Shown one piece after another: positions 16,418 to 24,542 of a DNA stretch of 64,000 nt. This DNA is from Pseudonocardia thermophila. GTDB lineage: Bacteria > Actinomycetota > Actinomycetes > Mycobacteriales > Pseudonocardiaceae. Every line of letters starts with the position of its first letter. Within the stretch, counting starts at the first letter, position 1. The notes below the pieces were generated by a model that had not been told where the DNA came from, ran no database searches, and saw nothing but the letters and a program-made list of their open reading frames with translations. The translations under genes were made by a program, and so were the position numbers. The DNA lies in the NCBI RefSeq assembly GCF_900142365.1, contig NZ_FRAP01000018.1, positions 91,407 to 155,406 of the forward strand. Direction: 5' to 3'.

Positions 16418-17988
16418 CGGCCGGCCTCCTTCTTCGCGCCGAGCAGCACCAGGCCCCTGGCCCCGGGCAGCTCGGACCGTCTGATCTTGCCGCCGTCATC
16501 GACGGGCAGCTCGTCGACGAACTCCACCTCGCGGGGACGCTTGTAGCGGGACAGCTGCGCGGCGCAGTGGTCGAGGACCTGCTGCTCGGTCAGGTCGCTG
16601 CCGGGCACCCGCTGCACGAGCGCCTTCACGGCCTCGCCGTAGCGCTCGTCCGGCACGCCGATCACCGCGGCGCGGCGCACGCCGGGGCAGCTCTGCAGCA
16701 CCGCCTCGACCTCACCGGCGTACACGTTCTGCGCGCCGGAGCGGATGACGCCCTGCGCGCGGTCGGCGAGGTAGATGTAGCCCTCCTCGTCGCGGCGGGC
16801 CAGGTCGCCCAGCCGCAGCCACCCGTCGACGAGGACGGTGCGGGTGAGGTCGGGCTGGCCCCAGTAGCCGGAGAAGACGGCGGGCGAGCGGATGCGCATC
16901 TCACCGACCTCCCCCGGCGCGACCTCCCGCCCCTCGCCGTCGACGATGACCACGTCGGCGAACGCGGCCGGCCGCCCGACCGGCACGATCGACGTGGCGC
17001 CCGCGGCGAGGAAGCGGCGGTGGTCCTCCGGGGTGAGCAGCGCGCTGAACCCGCCGGCCTCGGTGGCGCCGAACGCGTGGTAGAGCCCGACGTCGAGCGC
17101 ATCGGTGAGGGCGCGGATCAGGTCCCACGACACGGCCGCGCCGCCGTAGCCGATCAGCTTGAGCGAACGCGCCTTCCCGACGTCCAGCGACGGCAGCGCC
17201 GCTACCAGGTCGACCAGCATCGTCGGGGCGAGGAAGGTGTGCACGACCTGGTGCTCGGCGATGTCGTCGAGGAACGCAGCGGGATCGAAGCGGCGCCGCA
17301 GCAGCAGCGGCACTCCCAGGTACGCGGTGGTCGTGACGAAGGAGGCGCCCACGCCGAGGCTCAGCGGCAGCGAGAGCCAGGTCGGGCCGGTGCGCGGCAC
17401 CTCGACCTCGATCAGGTAGTTCGCGGTGCTGGCCAGCTGCTGCTCGTGGGTGGCCATGCAACCCTTGGGCTTGCCGGTCGTGCCGCTGGTGTAGCGCAGC
17501 GACCGCAGGTCCGTGCCGCTGCCCGTCGGTGGGACGGGAGTGGGATCGGCCGCGGCGAGCAGCGCGGCGAAGTCCTCGACGGGCACGTCCGCGGCCGCGG
17601 CGCCCACCGGCCCGACGGTGATGATGCGGCGGATGTCGGGGGCGCCGGCGGCGGCCTCGACGGCGACGGGGGTGTCGCAGATCAGTGCGGACGCGCCGGA
17701 GTGCACGAGGATGCGGCGGATCTCCGGGGCGGTCAGCCGCGGGTTGATCCCGACGGTGACGAGGTTGGCCTTCCACAGGCCGTGGTAGGCGACGACCACC
17801 CGGTGGTCGTTGGCCAGCACGAGCGCGATCCGCTCCTGCTCGCGGTGGCCGTGAGCCACCAGGGCGTTCGCCAGCCGGTCGGTCGCCCGGTCCAGCTCGC
17901 GCCAGGTCAGCCGGCCGGCGTCGCCGATGACGGCGAGCGAGTCCCCGCGGCGGACGGCGTTCTGGCGCAACAGGGTCTCGATGCGCAT
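16414..17988 (-). CDS. AMP-dependent acyl/aryl-CoA synthetase
   Basis: 524 aa from ATG at 17988. ANL-family motifs: YTSGTTGKPKG near residue 170, FGATEAGG near 305, GWLRLGDLARRDEEGYIYLADRAQ near 390-415, and the catalytic lysine in DDGGKIRRSEL near 505. It should activate a carboxylic acid to its CoA thioester via an acyl-adenylate. It is co-transcribed with the two IpdAB-like subunits, so it probably primes the acid those enzymes process. Exact acid unknown. Confidence 0.92.
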   Translation of the reverse strand: MRIETLLRQNAVRRGDSLAVIGDAGRLTWRELDRATDRLANALVAHGHREQERIALVLANDHRVVVAYHGLWKANLVTVGINPRLTAPEIRRILVHSGASALICDTPVAVEAAAGAPDIRRIITVGPVGAAAADVPVEDFAALLAAADPTPVPPTGSGTDLRSLRYTSGTTGKPKGCMATHEQQLASTANYLIEVEVPRTGPTWLSLPLSLGVGASFVTTTAYLGVPLLLRRRFDPAAFLDDIAEHQVVHTFLAPTMLVDLVAALPSLDVGKARSLKLIGYGGAAVSWDLIRALTDALDVGLYHAFGATEAGGFSALLTPEDHRRFLAAGATSIVPVGRPAAFADVVIVDGEGREVAPGEVGEMRIRSPAVFSGYWGQPDLTRTVLVDGWLRLGDLARRDEEGYIYLADRAQGVIRSGAQNVYAGEVEAVLQSCPGVRRAAVIGVPDERYGEAVKALVQRVPGSDLTEQQVLDHCAAQLSRYKRPREVEFVDELPVDDGGKIRRSELPGARGLVLLGAKKEAGR

Positions 17989-18012
17989 GGGGCTCCTTCG
18001 TGACGCGGTGTC

Positions 18013-18798
18013 TCACCCGGGGCGGCGCACGGCGGGCAGCTGCGACTCGATCACACCGACCACCACCGCGGGGAGGTCGACGTGCAGGTTGTGGCCGGCC
18101 CCGGGCACGACCTGCACCGGGCGGCCGCCGAGGGTGACGGACATGTCGGCGGGCTGGACGGTGGGATCGGCGGACCCGCACACCAGCCGGACCGGTGCGG
18201 TGGCCCGCCCGACGAGCTCGGCGAGATCGGATCCGGACAGCGGCGGGTCGGCGGTGATCCGCGGGTCGGCGGCGAGCACGTACCCGCCGCTGCAGGCGCG
18301 GATCCCGCTGTCCAGGTCGGCGCCGTCGACGCCGGCGAGCCCGCTGACCCTGGCGAAGCGCTCCGCGGCCGCGGCCCGGTCGGGGAAGACCTTCACGGGC
18401 TTCTCGGCGAACGCTGCCCGCTTGGCCAGCTCCTCCGGGCTCCAGCGCACCTTCATCGACATCGCGGTGACCGCGCCGACGCCGATCCCGAACGTGCCGT
18501 CGGCGAGGGTCAGCGCGATGAGCCCGCCGAGCGAGTGCCCGACGACCAGGTCGATGTGCCGGTCGGGCGCGAGCGCCGCGGCGACGGCCGCGGCGTAGGA
18601 GCGGTGGTCGTAGGCGGGCAGTCGCTCGGAGCGGCCGTGCCCGGGCAGGTCGAGGGTGATCCAGCGCAGCGGGAGCCCCCGTCGGGCCAGCGCCGCCAGC
18701 ACCGGCCCCCAGACGGCGGCGCTCGCACCGGACCCGTGCAGCAGGAGCAGCGACGGTCCGCTGCGCCCGCCACGCTCGACGTGGAGCTTGATGCTCAT
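18013..18798 (-). CDS. Alpha/beta hydrolase
   Basis: 261 aa from ATG at 18798, overlapping the upstream hydrolase stop by 4 bp. The oxyanion motif is LLLHGSG near residue 20, the nucleophile is VVGHSLGGLIAL (Ser near 90), the acid lies in VCGSADPT near 215, and the His is in GAGHNLHVD near 240. No signal peptide, so cytoplasmic. It is one of two consecutive hydrolases between the two CoA-transferase-like subunits, and resembles MhpC-type C-C or ester hydrolases. Confidence 0.9.
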   Translation of the reverse strand: MSIKLHVERGGRSGPSLLLLHGSGASAAVWGPVLAALARRGLPLRWITLDLPGHGRSERLPAYDHRSYAAAVAAALAPDRHIDLVVGHSLGGLIALTLADGTFGIGVGAVTAMSMKVRWSPEELAKRAAFAEKPVKVFPDRAAAAERFARVSGLAGVDGADLDSGIRACSGGYVLAADPRITADPPLSGSDLAELVGRATAPVRLVCGSADPTVQPADMSVTLGGRPVQVVPGAGHNLHVDLPAVVVGVIESQLPAVRRPG

Positions 18799-19718
18799 CG
18801 CCGCACCTCCACGGGGGCGATCTCGGCGAGGAACTCGAGCACCGCCGCCGCGAACTCGGCGGGCCGCTCGATCTGCGGGTAGTGCCCCGCACCGGCGATG
18901 GTCGTGGTCCGCGCGCCGGGGATCTGGGCGGCGAGCGCGCGCCAGGTGTCGTCGGGCACGAGCCGGTCGTGTTCACCGCGGATCAGCGCGACCGGCACGG
19001 AGATGCCGCCGTAGTCGCGCGGCGGCGCCTGCACGTGGGTGCGCCGCTCACCGCCGGCGCGCACCGGGGAGCGCAGGTTCGCCGCCGCGGCGGTCTCCCA
19101 CGCGCCCGGGATGGCGGTGAACGCGTACCGCCGGCGCAGGTACGCCTCGCTGTCGCGCCAGGCGGGATCGTGGAACAGCACCGCCATGGAGGGGCGCAGC
19201 CCGTCGAGGGTGCCGTCGAAGTCCTCCAGGACCCGCCGGCCCGCGGCGTCCGGCGGAGCGAGCCCGATCCCGGCGGCGACGACCGCACGCAGGGGCCAGG
19301 GCGGATCGGCTCGGTCGGGCGTGCCTGGCGCAGCAGCGCTTCGCGCAGCCGTGTCGAGCACCATCCGGGCCGACAGCGAGGTGCCCACGACCGCGACCGG
19401 CTCGACCTCGAGTGCGGCGAGCAGCGCCGCGACCTGGCGGATCATCAGCCGCCGCTGCCCGCCCGCGAAGTCGCGCAGCTTGGCGCTGCGGCCGTAGCCG
19501 ACGAGGTCGACGGCGAGCACGCGGTACCGCTCGGCCAGCAGCGGCAGGCAACCCTCCCAGGTCAGCTCGGCCGCGGCCCCGTGCTCGCCGCCGTGCAGCA
19601 GCAGGAGCGCCGGGCCGGCGCCGGCGTCGAGCAGGTGGGTGCGGATGCCGCCGGCGTCGACGTAGCGGGAGTACGGCGACGGCTCGGGCTCGTCAGGGGC
19701 GGCTGCTGCAGCGACCAC
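18795..19718 (-). CDS. Alpha/beta hydrolase
   Basis: 307 aa if GTG at 19718 is used; that start lies five bases after the stop of the beta-subunit gene and has only a weak RBS. Motifs: LLLHGGEHGA near residue 38, nucleophile VVGTSLSARMVL (Ser near 105), acid in RGEHDRLVPDD and His in GAGHYPQIE. A central insertion (about residues 125-195) forms a larger cap than in the next gene. Two different hydrolases in tandem suggest two successive hydrolytic steps or two related substrates. Confidence 0.87.
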   Translation of the reverse strand: MVAAAAAPDEPEPSPYSRYVDAGGIRTHLLDAGAGPALLLLHGGEHGAAAELTWEGCLPLLAERYRVLAVDLVGYGRSAKLRDFAGGQRRLMIRQVAALLAALEVEPVAVVGTSLSARMVLDTAARSAAAPGTPDRADPPWPLRAVVAAGIGLAPPDAAGRRVLEDFDGTLDGLRPSMAVLFHDPAWRDSEAYLRRRYAFTAIPGAWETAAAANLRSPVRAGGERRTHVQAPPRDYGGISVPVALIRGEHDRLVPDDTWRALAAQIPGARTTTIAGAGHYPQIERPAEFAAAVLEFLAEIAPVEVRR

Positions 19719-19723
19719 GGCGA

Positions 19724-20518
19724 TCAGCCGACCGTCGGGTAGCGGCGCAGCACGCCGTCGCGGTCGATGCGGGTGCGCAGCAGCTCGAGCTCGTGCGCGG
19801 TCGGCGGGGTCACCGTCTGCACGTCGTCGGCGACGAGCAGCTCGAACCCGGTGGCCTCCTGGATCTGCTCGACGGTGGTCCACGGGTGGATCTTGAGGAC
19901 CCGCATGTGCTTGGTGACGGGCTCGAAGTCGAACACCCCGAGCGGGGTGAACACGCGCCGGGGTCCGGCGGACTCGGGCCGGTAGACCTTGCTGCGCGAC
20001 GCGCCGCCGTCGAGCCAGCCGGCACCGGAGACGAAGTCGACCTTGTCGACGAACACCTTCGGCGTGTGGTGCTCGGTGTAGATGTAGCTGGTCTTGAACC
20101 CGCCGGTGAAGATCAGTCCGATCGTGCCCGGCCCGCGCACCTTCGGCTTGGCCCAGTCGCCGATCAGCGCCATGTTCAGGTTGCCGTACTTGTCGATCTG
20201 CATGCCGCCGAGGAAGGCGAAGTCGAAGCGGACCGCGGTCTCGAAGTCGACGACGTCGTCGAGGCTGTACTGGTACTCGGCGGTGACGAGGTTGCGGTAG
20301 TCGGCGGACGACTCGGTGAGCCGGGCGATCTTCGGGTTCGCCGCGCCGCTGCCCCCGCAGAAGAACGTGAGATCGGGCGCGTGCGTGAGCTGGGCGAGGC
20401 GCAACCCGGCGGCCGGGATGTGGGACGCCGCGCCGACCGAGCCGAACTCGCCGTCGGACATCTCGTGCGCGATGGAGATCGCCATCATCTCCGCCCACGT
20501 GTAACCCTCGTCCGCCAT
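19724..20518 (-). CDS. CoA transferase family protein, beta subunit (IpdB-like)
   Basis: 264 aa. I chose ATG at 20518 because AAGGAGG lies just upstream; a GTG at 20533 would put that RBS inside the gene. Typical IpdB-like elements are IPAAGLRLAQLTHAPDL, FLGGMQIDKYGNLNM and LGVFDFEPVTKHMRVLKIHP. It should form a heteromer with the alpha subunit at 15533-16417. It is first in the operon transcribed leftwards from operator site D, followed by two hydrolases, an AMP-ligase and the alpha subunit. Confidence 0.87.
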   Translation of the reverse strand: MADEGYTWAEMMAISIAHEMSDGEFGSVGAASHIPAAGLRLAQLTHAPDLTFFCGGSGAANPKIARLTESSADYRNLVTAEYQYSLDDVVDFETAVRFDFAFLGGMQIDKYGNLNMALIGDWAKPKVRGPGTIGLIFTGGFKTSYIYTEHHTPKVFVDKVDFVSGAGWLDGGASRSKVYRPESAGPRRVFTPLGVFDFEPVTKHMRVLKIHPWTTVEQIQEATGFELLVADDVQTVTPPTAHELELLRTRIDRDGVLRRYPTVG

Positions 20519-20549
20519 CCTGCCTCCTTGCACGCCTCAGCGTTCACAA

Positions 20550-20579
20550 TTATCGTACAGGAAGTCCGCAATTCGTTAC
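20550..20579. promoter_or_regulatory. Operator-like inverted repeat, site D (divergent CoA-transferase / amidohydrolase promoter)
   Basis: TTATCGTAC, a five-base spacer (AGGAA) and GTCCGCAATTCGTTAC repeat the arrangement of sites B and C with one mismatch in the left arm. It lies between the divergent starts at 20518 and 20593, only 14 bases from the right-hand start, so it would block or position RNA polymerase for both operons. Confidence 0.65.
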
Positions 20580-20592
20580 AACGGAGTGGTTG

Positions 20593-21483
20593 ATGTCTGC
20601 GATCGAACGCGTTCTGCACGGTCTCGTCGATCTGCACTGCCACTCCGGACCCAACCCGCTGCCCCGCCGGTTCGACCACGTCGAAGCCGCCCGCGACGGC
20701 GCGCGGCTGGGGATGCGGGCGTTCTTGGCGAAGTCGCACCACCACAACACGGTCATGGACCTGCTGGCCATGCGCGAGCAGCTCAGCGGGCTGTCCACGC
20801 AGGTGTTCGGCGGGATCGCGCTCAACCAGTGGGTCGGCGGCATCAACCCCTACGCGGTGGAGATGGCACTGCGGATGGGCGGGCGGTGCGTCTGGTTCCC
20901 GACCGTGTCCTCGTCGGCGCACATCGACCACCACAACCGCGGCGGCGGGTTCCCGAAACCGACGATCCCGCTCACGTCCACGCAGATCGACGTGCGCGAC
21001 GCGGACGGAGAGCTGCTGCCCGAGGTGCTGCGGGTGATCGATCTGATCGTGGAGAACGACGCCCTGCTCTCCGCGGGGCACATGGCCCCCGACGACATCC
21101 GCGCGGTGTTCACCGCCGCTCGGGAGCGGGGCGTGCGCCGGATGGTGATCAGCCACCCCAACTTCGTCATCGGCTCCGACCCGGACCAGTGCCGCGAGTT
21201 CACCGCGCTCGGCGCGTTCGTCGAGCACGAGACGGCGATGTACGACCCGGAGGTCGCCAACGCGCGCTGGACCCCCGAGCAGCTCATGCAGTGGATCGCC
21301 GACATCGGCCCGGAGCACACCGTGCTCGCCTCCGATCTCGGCCAGGTCGGCCGCCCGATGCCGGTCGACTCGTTCCTGCGCGTCGGGGAGGCGCTGCTCG
21401 ACCTCGGCTTGCCGGAGAAGGACCTGCAGCGCATCGTCCGGGGCAACCCGGCGTTCCTGATCGGCCTCGAGGACCAGCCCTGA
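20593..21483 (+). CDS. DUF6282-type metal-dependent hydrolase
   Basis: 296 aa from ATG at 20593 with GGAG upstream; a TTG three bases earlier is less likely. The N-terminal LVDLHCHSGPN is an HxH metal site of amidohydrolase type, and AFLAKSHHHNTVMD, SAGHMAPDDI, VISHPNF and LASDLGQVGRP supply further His and Asp ligands at the usual barrel positions. Reaction unknown; the family is found in catabolic clusters. It opens a six-gene operon in which the last three genes are also amidohydrolases. Confidence 0.82.
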   Translation: MSAIERVLHGLVDLHCHSGPNPLPRRFDHVEAARDGARLGMRAFLAKSHHHNTVMDLLAMREQLSGLSTQVFGGIALNQWVGGINPYAVEMALRMGGRCVWFPTVSSSAHIDHHNRGGGFPKPTIPLTSTQIDVRDADGELLPEVLRVIDLIVENDALLSAGHMAPDDIRAVFTAARERGVRRMVISHPNFVIGSDPDQCREFTALGAFVEHETAMYDPEVANARWTPEQLMQWIADIGPEHTVLASDLGQVGRPMPVDSFLRVGEALLDLGLPEKDLQRIVRGNPAFLIGLEDQP

Positions 21484-21493
21484 GGGGGGACCC

Positions 21494-22435
21494 ATGTACA
21501 GCGCCACCGATCCGCGGGCGGCACTGGCGCCGGCCGCGGCGCCCCGCTCCGATGACCCGATCGCGCCGTTCGCGGCGTTCGAGCTGCTCGACCTGGACCC
21601 CGCAGAGGTCTCCACCCGGGGCAGCCGCACCTGGTACGTGCGCGCGCAGAACTTCGTGCTCGCCTACACCCGAGCGGTCGCCGGCGACCGGCTCGCCCGC
21701 GGCGCCGCCGAGCAGGCCCACGAGTACGTCGTGCTCGTCCCGCACGAGGGCACCACGGTCCGGTTCGACCACGCCGACCTGCCCGGCGCCGAGCTGACCG
21801 GCCGCGGCGTCGCGATCGTGCCCGGCGGGGCGAGCGGGGTCACCCTCGACACCGACGGCGACGTCGTGCGGTTGTTCGACGTGCGCAGCAGCGACCTGCT
21901 CCCCCGCTGCCACAACGCCGCCGACTACGCCGAGCCGCACCCGCGCGTCGCGCCGCTCCAGCCGTGGCCGGACCCGCTCGGGGAGCCGGCCATCCGCTGC
22001 TACCCGCACTCGGCGTACCCGCTGGACCCGGCGCGGTTCGGCCGGATCTTCCGGTCCAGCGCCTTCATGGTCAACTTCGGCGATCCGCGGACCGGCCCGC
22101 GCAACCCCGACCGGCTCTCCCCGCACCACCACGACGACTTCGAGCAGGTCTCGCTGACCGTCGCCGGCGACTACGTGCACCACGTCCGCACACCGTGGAC
22201 GGCGAAGCTGTCGCAATGGCGGCCGGACGTGCACGCGGCCGTCGCCAGCCCCGCCGTCGCGATCATCCCGCCGCCGACCGAGCACACCAGCCAGGCCGTC
22301 GGCGAGGGCGAGCACCTGCTCATCGACATCTTCTGCCCGCCGCGCGCCGATTTCTCCGCGCGGCCGGGCTGGGTGCTCAACGCCGACACCTATCCCGCCC
22401 CGGACCATGTCGCCCCGCACCACGTCACTGCCTGA
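21494..22435 (+). CDS. Cupin-like protein of unknown function
   Basis: 313 aa from ATG at 21494 with GGGGGGA upstream. The first half (RTWYVRAQNFVLAYT, EYVVLVPHEGTTV) resembles a beta-barrel without clear metal ligands. The second half has SPHHHDDFEQVSLTVAGDYVHH near residues 210-235 and PTEHTSQAV near 265, which fit a cupin His/Glu metal centre. A bicupin oxygenase, isomerase or sensor are all possible. No closer assignment from sequence; the operon context is hydrolytic catabolism. Confidence 0.65.
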   Translation: MYSATDPRAALAPAAAPRSDDPIAPFAAFELLDLDPAEVSTRGSRTWYVRAQNFVLAYTRAVAGDRLARGAAEQAHEYVVLVPHEGTTVRFDHADLPGAELTGRGVAIVPGGASGVTLDTDGDVVRLFDVRSSDLLPRCHNAADYAEPHPRVAPLQPWPDPLGEPAIRCYPHSAYPLDPARFGRIFRSSAFMVNFGDPRTGPRNPDRLSPHHHDDFEQVSLTVAGDYVHHVRTPWTAKLSQWRPDVHAAVASPAVAIIPPPTEHTSQAVGEGEHLLIDIFCPPRADFSARPGWVLNADTYPAPDHVAPHHVTA

Positions 22436-22868
22436 GGGGCTCGTCGGCGCGTGGGCGCTCGTCGGCTACGAGGTGCCTGAAGCGCCGCCGCAGCGGCGGT
22501 ACCCGCTCGGCCAGCGGCCGCTCGGCCAGCTCGTCTACACCGCCGACGGCTACATGGCCGTGCACTACATGGCCGGCGACCGGCCGCCCCTCGCGGCCCC
22601 GAACTGGCGCATCGCGTCGGACGCCGAGCGGCTCGCCGCCGTCGCCACCTACGGCGGGTACTCCGGCCGCTACGAGTGGCTACCCGGCAACGGGGCCGCC
22701 GGCGACCGCGTCGCCCACCACGTCGACGCGAGCATCTACCCCAACTGGATCGGCACCACGCTGGTCCGCAACGTCCACCTCGACGGCGCCGACCTCGTCA
22801 TCACCGCCGACCCGCCGGCACCCGGCCAACCCCCCGTCCCGGTGCTGCGCTGGCGGCGCCGCCCCTGA
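22407..22868 (+). CDS. Lipocalin-like domain protein
   Basis: 153 aa. The start ATG at 22407 lies 29 bases inside the end of the cupin-like gene, and no suitable later start is seen. GAWALVGYEVPE, GQLVYTADGYMAVHYMAG, YGGYSGRYEWLPG and RVAHHVDASIYPNWIGTTLVRNV match the lipocalin_5 pattern: a short beta-barrel that binds small hydrophobic ligands or acts as an isomerase-like protein. No signal peptide, so cytoplasmic. The overlap implies translational coupling to the cupin-like protein. Confidence 0.75.
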   Translation: MSPRTTSLPEGLVGAWALVGYEVPEAPPQRRYPLGQRPLGQLVYTADGYMAVHYMAGDRPPLAAPNWRIASDAERLAAVATYGGYSGRYEWLPGNGAAGDRVAHHVDASIYPNWIGTTLVRNVHLDGADLVITADPPAPGQPPVPVLRWRRRP

Positions 22869-22899
22869 CCACGCCGCCCCTGACCACCCGGAGCTGCCC

Positions 22900-23736
22900 G
22901 TGCTCGTCGACGCCCACGCCCACCTCGTCACCGACGACCCGGCCTACCCCGCCGCGGCGGCCCCCGCGCGCACCCTGACGGCCGAGCAGCTGCTCGCGTC
23001 GCTGGACGCCGCCGGGGCGGGCGCGGCGGTCGCGGTGCAGCGCGCCCACGTGTACGGCTTCGACAACAGCTACGTGCTCGACAGCGCCCGCGCGCACCCG
23101 GACCGGCTGCGCGCGATGTGCGTGATCGACGGACGGGCCCCGGACGCGGCGGCCACCGTCGCCGATCTCGCCGCGCGCGGGGCCTCGGCGATCCGGCTGA
23201 CCGCCCCGGGCGGCAACCAGCACGGCGGCCCGCCGGGCACCGACTGGTTCGCCGGGCCCGCGGCCCGCGCGGTGTGGGCGGCCTGCGCCGATCACGGACT
23301 GTCGATGTGCCTGCACGTCTACCGGTGGAACCGGGACGAGGTGCTCGCGGAGGTGCCCGCGGTGTGCCGGGCCTTCCCCGGCGTTCCGGTCGTGCTCGAC
23401 CACGTCGCGAGCGTCGAGGCCGACCGGCCGCGGCCGTGGCCGGGTGCGGACCTGCTCGCCGCGCTCGCCGATCTGCGGCAGGTGCACGTCAAGGTGACCA
23501 CGCTGAACTTCGCCCGGCTGAGCGCCGCCGGGCGCGAGCCCGCGGAGCTGGTCGCGTGGCTCGTCGCGACGTTCGGCGCGGATCGGGTGCTGTGGGGTTC
23601 CGACGTCACCCAGACCCCGGGCACCCACGCCGAGATGCTGGCCGCGGCCCACGCCGCCGTCGCCGAGCTCTCCGCGGCCGACGCCGCGGCTGTCCTCGGC
23701 GGCACCGCCGCCCGGCTGTACGGGCTGGCGGCGTGA
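22900..23736 (+). CDS. Amidohydrolase-2 family hydrolase or lactonase
   Basis: 278 aa from GTG at 22900. The HxH metal motif is VDAHAHLVTDDP at the N-terminus; CLHVYRWNRDE, VVLDHVASVEAD and VLWGSDVTQTPGTH supply the later His and catalytic Asp. This layout is shared with 2-pyrone-4,6-dicarboxylate lactonase (LigI) and related hydrolases. Its TGA overlaps the GTG of the next amidohydrolase. Function as a lactonase or decarboxylase of a ring-cleavage product is inference. Confidence 0.87.
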   Translation: MLVDAHAHLVTDDPAYPAAAAPARTLTAEQLLASLDAAGAGAAVAVQRAHVYGFDNSYVLDSARAHPDRLRAMCVIDGRAPDAAATVADLAARGASAIRLTAPGGNQHGGPPGTDWFAGPAARAVWAACADHGLSMCLHVYRWNRDEVLAEVPAVCRAFPGVPVVLDHVASVEADRPRPWPGADLLAALADLRQVHVKVTTLNFARLSAAGREPAELVAWLVATFGADRVLWGSDVTQTPGTHAEMLAAAHAAVAELSAADAAAVLGGTAARLYGLAA

Positions 23737-24542
23737 CCCCGCTCGTCGACGCGCACGTCCACGTCTTCACCGCCGATCTGCCGCTGACCGGGCGGGCGTG
23801 GACGAAGCCCGAGACCGCGTTCGGCGTCGAGGAGCTGATCGCGCAGATGGACGCCGCCGGCGTCACGCACGCGGTGATCTCGGCGATGAGCCTGTTGGCC
23901 GATCCCAACACCTACACCCTGGAAGCGCTCGCAGCCCACCCCGACCGGCTGCGCGCCACCCTCGATCTGGACGGTCGGGTGCCGCGGGCCGAGCTGGAGC
24001 GGCTGCGCAGGGTCGGCGTCGTCGGGGTGCGCTGGCAGCTGCGCCGCGCCCCGGTGCTGCCCGACCCGGCCGATCCTGACGTGCGCGCCCTGCTGCGCGC
24101 CGTCGCCGACCTCGGCTGGCACATCGAGATCAACGTCGAGCAGGACCGGCTCGCCGGGCTGTTGGCCGGGCTGTGCGCGAGCGGGGTGGACGTCGTGGTC
24201 GACCACTTCGGCGACCCGGACCGCACCCACGGCTACGCCACCGAGGGCGGGCAGGCGCTGCTGCGCGCGCTGGACACCGGGCGGGTACGGGTGAAGCTGT
24301 CGGCTGCGCACCGCTTCCGCGTGCCGCCCGCGGTGCTCGCCGCCCACGCCGCTCGGCTGCTGCGGCTGGCCGGCCCCGAGCGGCTGTTCCTCGGCACCGA
24401 CGCCCCGTTCGTGGGGACCGCGCAGCCGACCACCTACGCCGCGGAGATCGCCCGGTTCGCCGAGCTGGTGCCCGACGCGGCCGTGCGCGCCGCCGTGTCG
24501 GCCGCCGCACACGCGTACTACTTCGAGGAGGACCGAGGATGA
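23733..24542 (+). CDS. Amidohydrolase-2 family hydrolase or lactonase
   Basis: 269 aa from GTG at 23733 (GTGA overlap with the previous stop). The metal motif is VDAHVHVFTADLPL, then WHIEINVEQDRL, VVVDHFGDPDRTHG and LFLGTDAPFVGTAQPTTY with the terminal Asp. The DAHVHVF beginning and strand-8 GTDxP resemble LigI-type lactonases. It differs strongly from its neighbour, so this is not a recent tandem duplication. Confidence 0.87.
   Translation: MTPLVDAHVHVFTADLPLTGRAWTKPETAFGVEELIAQMDAAGVTHAVISAMSLLADPNTYTLEALAAHPDRLRATLDLDGRVPRAELERLRRVGVVGVRWQLRRAPVLPDPADPDVRALLRAVADLGWHIEINVEQDRLAGLLAGLCASGVDVVVDHFGDPDRTHGYATEGGQALLRALDTGRVRVKLSAAHRFRVPPAVLAAHAARLLRLAGPERLFLGTDAPFVGTAQPTTYAAEIARFAELVPDAAVRAAVSAAAHAYYFEEDRG

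Noticed and set aside
13232..20579. Spaced repeats as a CRISPR-like array
   Set aside because: Only four copies, kilobases apart, each in a promoter; they are operator-like sites.
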